The notes under the pieces are model-generated. The model saw only the letters and a list, made by a program, of their open reading frames with translations, ran no database searches and was not told where the DNA came from. Below, piece by piece: positions 46,115 to 53,173 of a stretch of DNA of 64,000 nt. Numbering within the stretch: position 1 is the first letter of the stretch; each line of letters opens with the position of its first letter. The translations under genes and the position numbers were made by a program. Source of the stretch: Myxococcus stipitatus DSM 14675 (GTDB taxonomy: Bacteria; Myxococcota; Myxococcia; Myxococcales; Myxococcaceae); NCBI RefSeq assembly GCF_000331735.1, contig NC_020126.1, positions 434,001 to 498,000 of the forward strand, in the 5' to 3' direction.

Positions 46115-46584
46115 TACTTCTTCCCCTGGTCTGGGCGGGACGAAGATGGATGGGGTGACGCGCGCTTCTTCGCGCGGCGGGTGGAGAGTTCTTCCGCGAG
46201 CTGCTGCTGCAACAGCTCCTCACGTGTCGGTGGAGGCGGTCGGGCACTGAGCAGCAAGTACGCATGCACCTGGTCCCGCTCGGCGGGCGCGATGCCTCGC
46301 GTGTCGCACCGGGTGTTCTTCTGGACCTGGTTGGGGGCCTGAATCCAGGCCTGGAGCTGCTCGGGCGTACGCTTGTGGACGAGGTCGCCCAGCTCGTACC
46401 GGCGTTCGCCCTGTTGTCGAGCGGTCGCGGGTGCCCCTGTCTTGTTGAGCTGTTGTTGCTGTGTGGCGGGGGGCGTGACGGTGTGGCAGCTCGCGCAGGC
46501 TCTGTCGAAGGCGTTCTTGCCCGCGTCGTTGGCATGGGCAAAACCTGGCAACAACATCAGCGCGAGGAGAGGAATGGATTTCAT
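46114..46584 (-). CDS. tfcP: Noncanonical c-type cytochrome, TfcP-like
   Basis: The 156-residue protein has a signal peptide ending GFAHA-ND. The heme motif C30-A-S-C33-H34 is in FDRACASCHTV. No Met follows the motif, so the usual His/Met ligation is impossible. A single Cys93 (NTRCDTRGIAP) is positioned as distal ligand, matching the His/Cys cytochrome TfcP described in Myxococcus xanthus, which stimulates calcium binding by PilY1. The C-terminal tail is Gln/Arg/Lys-rich. The stop overlaps the pilY1 start (single-base TAATG-type overlap). It is periplasmic or outer-membrane facing. The identification rests on motif and operon context. Confidence 0.82.
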   Translation of the reverse strand: MKSIPLLALMLLPGFAHANDAGKNAFDRACASCHTVTPPATQQQQLNKTGAPATARQQGERRYELGDLVHKRTPEQLQAWIQAPNQVQKNTRCDTRGIAPAERDQVHAYLLLSARPPPPTREELLQQQLAEELSTRRAKKRASPHPSSSRPDQGKK

Positions 46585-46608
46585 GGGGAACTCGCTGGAC
46601 TGCGGGTC

Positions 46609-47319
46609 CTAGGGAAGGGTGCGCACGACGCTGGTGTCGGGGGCGCTTTGGTCTTGAGTGTTATTGAAGGTGTTGTCCGGGCCGCAGCCACGGCTGGTGC
46701 AGCCAGGGCTGTTGGCCACGGGCGCGTTCTGGTTGGAGACGAGTGCTTGGACGATGGCTCTCGTGGGGCGACCCTGGGCGTTCACGACCTCGCCGACCGC
46801 GGCAATCCACACCTGCCCATTCGCGTCGATGGTTTCGCTCCCGTCGTCGATGTCATCGCGAACGAAGACGCGGTAACGCACGTTGTTCTGCTCGGGGTAG
46901 TCGACGTACGGCTCTCCGCCCGCGCTGGCTTTCTCCGCCGGCTGCAGCGTGGTCGGCGACAAGCTCAGGTAGTTCCAGCCACCCGGGCCCGTTCCTGGCA
47001 GGAGCTCTCGCCAGGCGGGAACTGCGCCCTTGATTCCGAGGTCCTGGACGATGGCGCCATTCAGATCCGAGAGCACCTGCCCATACCGCTGGTCATTGCC
47101 CAGACGCAGCCGGATGGCCTCGCGTCCTTCGGCCAAGCCCGCCTCCGCCGCGAAGAAGGCTTCCTTCTGCCGGCGCGCATCCGCCTGGGTGTCCGCCTCG
47201 CGTCCCACCACCCGGTAGCTCAGCATCACCGCCATGGTCACGACGAGGACGACCCCCAGTGCGACGAGCAGTGTGAATCCCCGGTTCACTCGGTTCCGGG
47301 CCTTGTTCTGGGACGGCAT
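46609..47319 (-). CDS. PilX-like minor pilin without Glu5
   Basis: I start at 47319 (MPSQNKARNRVNRG); the leader is followed by FTLLVALGVVLVVTMAVMLS. Mature position 5 is Val, not the Glu used for subunit docking, as in GspK-type pseudopilins. The PilX pattern AFFAAEAGLAEGREA follows. The 236-residue mature domain has an acidic DDIDDGSETIDANG stretch and a cysteine pair (GCTSRGC). It is the first gene of the minor-pilin operon. Confidence 0.85.
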   Translation of the reverse strand: MPSQNKARNRVNRGFTLLVALGVVLVVTMAVMLSYRVVGREADTQADARRQKEAFFAAEAGLAEGREAIRLRLGNDQRYGQVLSDLNGAIVQDLGIKGAVPAWRELLPGTGPGGWNYLSLSPTTLQPAEKASAGGEPYVDYPEQNNVRYRVFVRDDIDDGSETIDANGQVWIAAVGEVVNAQGRPTRAIVQALVSNQNAPVANSPGCTSRGCGPDNTFNNTQDQSAPDTSVVRTLP

Positions 47320-47510
47320 CTCACTGCTCCTCTGCCCCCGCCCCAAGCAGGGGAGTGGTGGAATTCTCGTACATTTAGCAACCCATGTGCCCACTACATC
47401 AAGGTTGTAACCCACTGAAATTCTTTGCGTACGTGGGACTCAAACCCTGGGTCTGAGGCATCAGTGACCTCGCAAAAAGTGCGAGGTCACTTCGGTTTGC
47501 GTAGCATGGA
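47320..47510. other. Leader of the minor-pilin operon with a tRNA-like remnant and a hairpin
   Basis: On the minus strand, the sequence GGGTTTGAGTCCC (about 47434-47446) resembles a tRNA T-arm with one substitution, but no acceptor, D or anticodon arm is complete, so this is not a tRNA gene. A perfect 10-bp hairpin GTGACCTCGC (47464-47473) / GCGAGGTCAC (47481-47490) with an A-rich loop may terminate the upstream Mut7-C gene. The pilX promoter should lie between 47320 and 47460. Confidence 0.4.
47464..47490 (-). terminator. Hairpin downstream of the Mut7-C gene
   Basis: A perfect 10-bp stem, GTGACCTCGC / GCGAGGTCAC, with the 7-nt loop AAAAAGT lies 20 bp after the stop at 47511. It has no T tract outside the loop. 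Confidence 0.5.
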
Positions 47511-48224
47511 TCAACCTTCCTGGACCTCCAAGGTGCGCAGCCGGTCCACCAAGGCCTGCATCCGTTCCTGGTGGGTCCCGGCCCAGAAGACCCGGCGGCA
47601 GTCCGGGCACTGCTGGAAGCGCGTGTGCCGCTCCGCGACCCCTTCCGGGACGCGCCCCACCACCTCATGCGGCGCCGCCGGGCTCAGGGGCGCGTTGCAG
47701 GCGATGCATCGGGAGAACGGACTCATCCGCGCCCCCAGCCCATACCGCCGGACCACCTCCACCAGTTGCTCCGCCGGGTCCGTCGCGCGAGGGAAGTAGC
47801 CCAAGCGCACCTCGCCCCGCTTGAGCACGCCGATGTCTCGGGTCAGCAGGATGCGAGCCTCCGAGCTCGACACGCGCGCCAGCTCGTCATCCCGGTAGTC
47901 ATTCCGCCAGAGCGTGTCGAAGCCCAGCATCCGCAGGAACCCCGACAGCCGCCCCAGCCCCACATCCAGGACGAAGCGGGGCACCCCCTCCACCACTCCC
48001 CGGGAGGGAAAGACCTCCACCCGTGAGCCGGGCGCCAGCCGGTGCCCGAACTCCACCAGGGCACCGTCGACGCGCACCTCGCCCATCTCGGGATGTGGCG
48101 GCCCCAGTGACTCGAGCAGATCCTTGACGGCCGGCGAGCCCAGGGGCGTCACCTCCAGCTCCGTGCCTCGCTTCTCGGGAGGAAGGAAGTCGTTCAACCT
48201 CCCCTGGAATCGCACGCTCACCAT
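47511..48224 (-). CDS. Mut7-C RNAse-domain protein with N-terminal ubiquitin-like domain
   Basis: I start at 48224 (MVSVRFQGRLNDFLP); upstream in-frame Met at 48248 is an alternative. Residues about 1-75 form a ubiquitin/ThiS-like domain (VRFQGRLNDFLPPEKRG, HRLAPGSRVEVFPS). Residues about 85-230 form the Mut7-C PIN-like domain (FVLDVGLGRLSGFLRMLGFDTLW, LLTRDIGVLKRG), ending in a zinc-ribbon with two Cys pairs (CIACNAP, CPDCRRVFW). The 237-residue protein is probably a cytoplasmic RNase or toxin-like nuclease of unknown target. Confidence 0.9.
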   Translation of the reverse strand: MVSVRFQGRLNDFLPPEKRGTELEVTPLGSPAVKDLLESLGPPHPEMGEVRVDGALVEFGHRLAPGSRVEVFPSRGVVEGVPRFVLDVGLGRLSGFLRMLGFDTLWRNDYRDDELARVSSSEARILLTRDIGVLKRGEVRLGYFPRATDPAEQLVEVVRRYGLGARMSPFSRCIACNAPLSPAAPHEVVGRVPEGVAERHTRFQQCPDCRRVFWAGTHQERMQALVDRLRTLEVQEG

Positions 48225-48446
48225 GAGAAGGGACTCCTGGCTCCACACGGAGGAGAGACCGGGAAGCTGGGCGGAGTGGGCATCGGGGTGAACCGTGACT
48301 CAGGTTTCACCACTGTAAACGTACGAATCAGCGGTATGTCGCGGGACTGTAACCCGACAGGTCCACTATACTGCTCGGCTTATCCGCGTGCCGGTCGCAG
48401 GCGGAGCCAACCCTTGAATCGTCACCCCTGGAAGCAGGCCGGACGC
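48225..48446 (+). promoter_or_regulatory. Divergent promoter region with a TATACT box
   Basis: TATACT at 48367-48372 matches a -10 box and lies 75 bp before the nuclease-like lipoprotein start. No good -35 is present at 16-18 bp. The region separates a minus-strand gene from a plus-strand gene. Confidence 0.35.
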
Positions 48447-49907
48447 ATGAAAAAGACCCTTTCCTATCTCGCGTGCGCGTCGATGACGCTCACGCTGTTT
48501 GCTCTTGCGTGCGGTGACTCCAATCCGCCCAAGGTTCCGCATCCCACCGAGGACGGTGGTGTCCTGTGGAAGGAGTGCAACCCGAGCCTGGCGTCGCCGT
48601 GCGGCACGGGCGAGGAATGTCGCATCGTCCCGCACTATGACCGCGCCGTCTGTGTCCGCCCCTGCGATGCGCAGACCGCGTGTGGCACGGCGGAGGCGGC
48701 GTGCTGCCCCATCGGTGGCGCGGGCTCGGCGTCCTACTGCCTGCCCACGGAGGCGTGCACCTCGGGAGGCCAGGACGACGGCGGCGAGACGACTGACTCG
48801 GGCACGGACTCCGGCACCAACACCGACTCCGGGACGAACACCGACTCCGGCACGGACACCGACTCCGGGACGAACACCGACGCGGGCACGAACACGGACG
48901 CGGGCACGGACCCCGACGCGGGCACGAACACGGACGCGGGCACGGACACGGACGCGGGCACCGACGCGGGTCCCATCACGGACGCGGGCACCGACGCGGG
49001 CACGGACATGGACGCGGGCACCGACGCCGGCACGGACACGGACGCGGGTCCTGCCACGGACGCGGGCACCGACGCCGGCACGGACACGGACGCGGGCACT
49101 GACGCCGGTTCGGGCGGTGGCACCACGAACATCCGCGTCATGGCGGCGAACCTCACCAGCGGTAACGGGCAGGACTACGACCCGGGCCACGGCCTCCGGC
49201 TGATGCAGGGGGTGGACCCCGACGTCGTGCTCATCCAGGAGTTCAACTACAAGAGCAACTCCACGGCGGACATCCGCGAGATGGTTTCGTCGACGTTCGG
49301 CTCGAGCTTCTCGTACTACCGGGAGACGGGCGCGCAGATTCCCAACGGCATCATCAGCCGCTGGCCCATCATCGCCTCCGGTGAGTGGACGGACGTGGAG
49401 GTCAGCAACCGTGACTTCGCGTGGGCGCGCATCGACATCCCGGGGACGAAGGACCTCTGGGTCGTGAGCGTGCACCTGCTGACCCGCAGCGCCGGCGTGC
49501 GCAACACCGAGGCGCGCAACCTCGTCAACTACATCACGGCCAACGTCCCCGAGGACGACTACCTGGTCATCGGTGGCGACCTCAACACCGACTCCTTCAG
49601 CGAGTCCTGCTTCGGCACGTTCTCGGATGTGGTCATCACCTCCGCGCCGTACCCCGCGGACCGCAATGGCAAGACGGGCACCAATGCCTCGCGCGCCAAG
49701 CCCTATGACCACGTGCTGGTGGACGCGGACCTGAACCAGTACCGCACGGCCACCGTCATCGGCTCCAGCCAGTTCCCGAATGGCCTGGTGCTCGACAGCC
49801 GCGTCTACACCCCGCTGTCGGAGATTGCCCCGGTGCAGGCGGGTGACAGCGATGCGTCCAACATGCAGCACATGGGCGTGGTGAAGGACTTCGTCGTCCC
49901 GTACTAG
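48447..49907 (+). CDS. Endonuclease/exonuclease/phosphatase-fold lipoprotein with TDAG repeats
   Basis: ATG 48447 gives MKKTLSYLACASMTLTLFALAC, a lipobox. A cysteine-rich segment follows (residues about 35-110, CNPSLASPCGTGEEC, VCVRPCDAQTACG). A low-complexity linker of about 106 residues built from TDAG/TDSG/TNTD units comes next (116-221). The C-terminal catalytic domain (about 228-486) is EEP-like: VMAANLTSGNG, VVLIQEFNYKSN (metal-binding Glu), VSVHLLTR, VIGGDLNTDSF, and KPYDHVLVDADL (Asp-His). The 486-residue protein is probably a surface-displayed DNase or phosphodiesterase. The linker would hold the enzyme away from the membrane. Confidence 0.88.
   Translation: MKKTLSYLACASMTLTLFALACGDSNPPKVPHPTEDGGVLWKECNPSLASPCGTGEECRIVPHYDRAVCVRPCDAQTACGTAEAACCPIGGAGSASYCLPTEACTSGGQDDGGETTDSGTDSGTNTDSGTNTDSGTDTDSGTNTDAGTNTDAGTDPDAGTNTDAGTDTDAGTDAGPITDAGTDAGTDMDAGTDAGTDTDAGPATDAGTDAGTDTDAGTDAGSGGGTTNIRVMAANLTSGNGQDYDPGHGLRLMQGVDPDVVLIQEFNYKSNSTADIREMVSSTFGSSFSYYRETGAQIPNGIISRWPIIASGEWTDVEVSNRDFAWARIDIPGTKDLWVVSVHLLTRSAGVRNTEARNLVNYITANVPEDDYLVIGGDLNTDSFSESCFGTFSDVVITSAPYPADRNGKTGTNASRAKPYDHVLVDADLNQYRTATVIGSSQFPNGLVLDSRVYTPLSEIAPVQAGDSDASNMQHMGVVKDFVVPY
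48792..49109. repeat. Degenerate TDAG/TDSG-coding tandem repeat
   Basis: About 318 bp of imperfect 6-24-bp units built from GAC-GCG-GGC-ACC-type codons encode T-D-A-G, T-D-S-G and T-N-T-D. The units stay in frame, and synonymous variation between copies shows that protein sequence is being conserved. Confidence 0.85.
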
Positions 49908-49933
49908 CCGCTCGGCTGGACGGACACCCAGGC

Positions 49934-49959
49934 GCGGCGGCCCATGCTGGGGTCGCCGC
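49934..49959. terminator. Hairpin between convergent genes
   Basis: GCGGCG / CGCCGC with an inner GCCC / GGGG stem lies in the 58-bp gap between the nuclease-like lipoprotein and the opposed DUF1279-like gene. It may act in both directions. Confidence 0.45.
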
Positions 49960-49965
49960 GTCGGG

Positions 49966-50403
49966 TCAGGGTTGCCACTTGTGCTTGTTGCGCTCGAGGA
50001 ATCGGGCCACGACCGGGATGCGAGCGATGAGCGGCGTGAGCACGAACACCGCCGCGAACCGCAGGGGCTTCACCACCTGCGTGGCCGCATAGGCCGCGGC
50101 GAGGGTGCCCGCCTTCGCGCCCGCGCTGGACGGCTGGAAGCCCAGCTCGATGGCCACGTAGAAGCCCGCGAGCATCAGCCCGAGGAGGGCGAAGTTCGTC
50201 ACGATGGCCACCGGGCCATACTCCAGCATCAGGTTCTTGAAGCGCGCCATCAGCGACGGCTTCTCGGGCGAGGCCGCCTGGGTCGGGGCGGGTGGGGATG
50301 TGTCGGAGACTGGGGGATTCACGGGAGGCTCAACAGGCGACATGTCTCCACCATGCCCCAAAGAAGCGCTGGCCGGGAGACAGAGCAGGCAGGCCGCGGC
50401 CAA
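49966..50403 (-). CDS. DUF1279/FAM210-like small membrane protein
   Basis: The core LMLEYGPVAIVTNFALLGLMLAGFYVAIELG, followed by AYAATQVVKPLRFAAVFVLTPLIARI, matches the FAM210/DUF1279 pattern of two membrane helices separated by an Ala-rich stretch. The N-terminus is uncertain. TTG 50403 gives MAAACLLCLPASASLGHGGD, weakly signal-like, while ATG 50343 (MSPVEPPVNPP) starts with a Pro-rich segment. The longer form is 145 residues. Function is unknown; the eukaryotic relatives are mitochondrial. Confidence 0.7.
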   Translation of the reverse strand: MAAACLLCLPASASLGHGGDMSPVEPPVNPPVSDTSPPAPTQAASPEKPSLMARFKNLMLEYGPVAIVTNFALLGLMLAGFYVAIELGFQPSSAGAKAGTLAAAYAATQVVKPLRFAAVFVLTPLIARIPVVARFLERNKHKWQP

Positions 50404-50464
50404 GGTGTTGGGCTCTCTGGGTTGTCAGGGCTGCTGGGGGCGGGTTAGAGGACAGGGACGCGTC

Positions 50465-51088
50465 ATGAAAGCCTCCCTTCGCCTCCTCTTCCTCGTGGCC
50501 ACCACGGTGCTCCTCGCCGACCAGGTGACCAAGTATCTGGCTGTGTCCCGGCTGACGGATGCCCTGGACGGGCGTGAGGGCCTCTCCCGGGTGACGGGGT
50601 ACTTCACCCAGCACAACCTGGACAACAACCCGCCTCCGGAGGGCGAGCGGCGGGTGACCCGCCCCTATCGCTTCATCGAGGACTACTGGCACTTCCGCTA
50701 TGTGGAGAACCCGGGGGCCGCGTGGGGCTTGTTCGCGAACCTGCCCGACGGCGTGCGGCGGGTGTTCTTCCACGTCGTGAGCCTGGCGGCGCTGTCCTTC
50801 ATCTTCCTGATGTACCGCCGGACCTCCATGGACCAGCGGCTGGTGCGCATGGCGCTGGCGCTCATCACGGGCGGCGCGCTGGGCAACTTCCTGGACCGGC
50901 TGGTTCGCGGCTACGTCATCGACTTCATCGACTGGCATTGGCGCAACCAGCCAGGCATGCGCTGGCCCACCTTCAACGTGGCGGACGCGGCCATCTGCGT
51001 GGGCGTGGCCTTCATGCTGCTGGACTCGCTGCGGGTGCGCCGGCCGGAGTCCGTGGGTGCGCCGCTGACGCAGAGCCCCAATCCGTGA
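50465..51088 (+). CDS. lspA: Signal peptidase II, copy 1
   Basis: ATG 50465 (MKASLRLLFLVATTVLLADQ). The 207-residue protein has the LspA motifs DQVTKYLA, ENPGAAWGLF, the catalytic Asp regions GNFLDRLVRGYVIDFID and FNVADAAICVGV, and four membrane helices. It cleaves lipoprotein signal peptides before the lipidated cysteine in the inner membrane. Between the first helix and ENPGAAWG it carries an insertion of roughly 40-50 residues (HNLDNNPPPEGERRVTR), longer than in E. coli. A second lspA follows 32 bp later; tandem lspA copies are known in M. xanthus, which makes the LspA inhibitor antibiotic TA. Confidence 0.92.
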   Translation: MKASLRLLFLVATTVLLADQVTKYLAVSRLTDALDGREGLSRVTGYFTQHNLDNNPPPEGERRVTRPYRFIEDYWHFRYVENPGAAWGLFANLPDGVRRVFFHVVSLAALSFIFLMYRRTSMDQRLVRMALALITGGALGNFLDRLVRGYVIDFIDWHWRNQPGMRWPTFNVADAAICVGVAFMLLDSLRVRRPESVGAPLTQSPNP

Positions 51089-51120
51089 CGGGCGGGGGCC
51101 TCGTGGTGTAAGCCCGGGGC

Positions 51121-51732
51121 GTGCCTCGCAAATACGTCATCCTCCTCGTCGTCGCCCTTGGCGTCATCGTGCTGGACCAGTGGACGAAGTATCTGGTCGT
51201 CCGCGAGCTGACCTCCCAGATGCAGGGGCAGGAGACGCTGGGCGGGCGCCTGGGCGCCATGTTCGGCGACCCGCCTCCGCAGGGCTACGACGGCCTGCAC
51301 TACCGTCCTCGCCGCAGCATCGAGGTCTCCGAGAACTTCTTCCGCCTGCGCTACGCGGAGAACCCGGGCGCCGCGTGGGGCTTGTTCCGGAGCATGTCCC
51401 CGGACAAGCGCGGCCCGCTCTTCCATGTCGTGAGCCTGGGCGCGGTGGTCCTCATCGTCTTCTACTTCCGCAAGCTGTCCGGCTCGGACCCGGCGGAGAA
51501 GTGGGCGCTGTGGGGGCTGCCGCTCGTGCTGGGCGGCGCGATGGGCAACTACATCGACCGGCTGGCGCGCGGCTTCGTCATCGACTTCCTGGAAGCCCAC
51601 TGGTTCGACAAGGCGGCGTGGCCGTCGTTCAACATCGCCGACGCGGCCATCTGTGTCGGCGTGGGGCTCTTGCTGGTGGATGCCTTCGTCCGCAAGGAGA
51701 AGCCCGCACCGGCGCCGACGAAGGCCGCCTGA
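51121..51732 (+). CDS. lspA: Signal peptidase II, copy 2
   Basis: The start is GTG 51121 (MPRKYVILLVVALGVIVLDQW). The 203-residue protein has all motifs: DQWTKYLVV, ENPGAAWGLF, GNYIDRLARGFVIDF and FNIADAAICVGV. It carries a different long insertion (GAMFGDPPPQGYDGLHYRPRR). It is clearly a paralogue of the preceding gene and not a recent duplicate. The end is Lys/Pro/Ala-rich. The two could differ in substrate preference or inhibitor tolerance. Confidence 0.92.
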   Translation: MPRKYVILLVVALGVIVLDQWTKYLVVRELTSQMQGQETLGGRLGAMFGDPPPQGYDGLHYRPRRSIEVSENFFRLRYAENPGAAWGLFRSMSPDKRGPLFHVVSLGAVVLIVFYFRKLSGSDPAEKWALWGLPLVLGGAMGNYIDRLARGFVIDFLEAHWFDKAAWPSFNIADAAICVGVGLLLVDAFVRKEKPAPAPTKAA

Positions 51733-51821
51733 AGTCCCACGTCCTGGAGGGCTGTCGGGCTGTCGGGCCTCGGGTGGGCCCGCCTCGCTCCGCTGCTTTC
51801 CTCGCCATCCGGCAGGTCTCC

Positions 51822-53132
51822 ATGCTCCCCGTCCTCTTCCGCTTCACCTTCACCAGCTTGTGGGCGCAGCTGCTGCTGTACGCGGTGGCCGTGGGCACGG
51901 TGGGCTACATCGTCTTCAACGGGTGGCGGGGCGCGCAGGGTGAGCTGGATGGGAAGACGCGGGTGCGAGCCCCGGTGAACACCACGGACCGGGTGCTGCG
52001 CGCCGCGGGCTTCGGTGTCGCGGGCGCGGTGCTGGCGTGGTTCGGATTGAAGTACGCGCTGCCCGCGGAGGCCTTCCCTGGAGGCAAGGGCGAGGGCATT
52101 CCGCTGCACACCTACGGCGTGCTCCTGGCAGGCGGCTTCATGACGGCGCTGACGGTGGCGGGCCGGCTCGCGCAGGACGAGTGGCGTCAGCTCAAGCAGG
52201 TGGATGGCCAGTGGGTGGACGTGGAGGGCCCGAAGAAGCGCGAGCAGGTGATGGACATGGCCTTCTGGCTGCTCGTGGGTGGCATCGGTGGCAGCCGTCT
52301 GCTCTTCGTGTTGGTGAACTGGCGGGACTACGCGCGGGACTGGACGCAGGTGCTCTCGCTGGGCGGCGGGCTCGTCTTCTACGGCGGGCTGATTGGCGCG
52401 GCGGTGGCGGCGTGGTTCTTCGCGCGCGCGCACGGGATGGACTTCCTGCGGCTGGCGGACGTGTGCATCCCGACGGTGTCGCTGGGCCAGTGCCTGGGGC
52501 GGCTGGGGTGTTTCAGTGCGGGGTGCTGCTGGGGGGATGTCGCGCCCGCCAGCTCGGCGACCGCGGTGCACTTCCCCGGAGCGGGGCTCGCGCAGGACCT
52601 GCTGGGGCAGGTGGGGAGTGCGTCCAGCCTGGCGTACTCGTCGCAGGTGCAGGATACGCGCTTCGTCGTGGAGTCGACGGGGCAAGTGCTCCATCAGGCG
52701 GTGCCCGAGGCGGTGCGCATCTCCGACTGGGTGCTCCAGCACGGGCACACGCTGGGCGTCTATCCCACGCAGCTCTTCGAATCGCTGGGGCAGCTGGGGC
52801 TCTTCGTGGGGCTCCTGTATGCGCGGCGCTTCCGCCGCTTCCACGGGCAGATTTTCGCGCTCTGGCTGATGGCCTACGCGGTGCTGCGCAGCACGGTGGA
52901 GCTGTTCCGGGGCGACGTGGAGCGCGGCACGCTGCATGGCCTGCTGGAGTCGATGGGGGCCCAGGGGCTGGCGGAGGTGGTGCCGTTGGAGGCCTGGTAC
53001 AATATCTCGACCAGTCAGTTCATCTCGCTGTGCATGTTCGCCTTCGGGGCGACCTTGCTCTACCGGAAGGGGCGGCGAGGGGTGGGTGCCGAGCCTTCAG
53101 GCGGACTGGGCCCTACACCGTCTGCGGCGTGA
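51822..53132 (+). CDS. lgt: Prolipoprotein diacylglyceryl transferase
   Basis: ATG 51822 (MLPVLFRFTFTSLWAQLLLY). The 436-residue protein is longer than typical Lgt (about 270-300). The core has LHTYGVLLAGGFM, GGSRLLFVLVNW, GGLVFYGGLIGA, GRLGCFSAGCCWG, YPTQLFESLGQ and RSTVELFRGDVERG. Two extra segments occur: an N-terminal region of about 90 residues with two extra helices, and a segment near residues 250-300 (VQDTRFVVESTG) between the catalytic loops. It transfers diacylglycerol to lipobox cysteines, the step before LspA; its position after two lspA genes fits. Confidence 0.92.
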   Translation: MLPVLFRFTFTSLWAQLLLYAVAVGTVGYIVFNGWRGAQGELDGKTRVRAPVNTTDRVLRAAGFGVAGAVLAWFGLKYALPAEAFPGGKGEGIPLHTYGVLLAGGFMTALTVAGRLAQDEWRQLKQVDGQWVDVEGPKKREQVMDMAFWLLVGGIGGSRLLFVLVNWRDYARDWTQVLSLGGGLVFYGGLIGAAVAAWFFARAHGMDFLRLADVCIPTVSLGQCLGRLGCFSAGCCWGDVAPASSATAVHFPGAGLAQDLLGQVGSASSLAYSSQVQDTRFVVESTGQVLHQAVPEAVRISDWVLQHGHTLGVYPTQLFESLGQLGLFVGLLYARRFRRFHGQIFALWLMAYAVLRSTVELFRGDVERGTLHGLLESMGAQGLAEVVPLEAWYNISTSQFISLCMFAFGATLLYRKGRRGVGAEPSGGLGPTPSAA

Positions 53133-53173
53133 GGTTGATCCTCGGGCGCGGGTTGGGGACACTCTGAGGCGTC

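Noticed and set aside
47430-47450. A tRNA gene
   Set aside because: Only a T-arm-like piece is visible; acceptor, D and anticodon arms cannot be formed.
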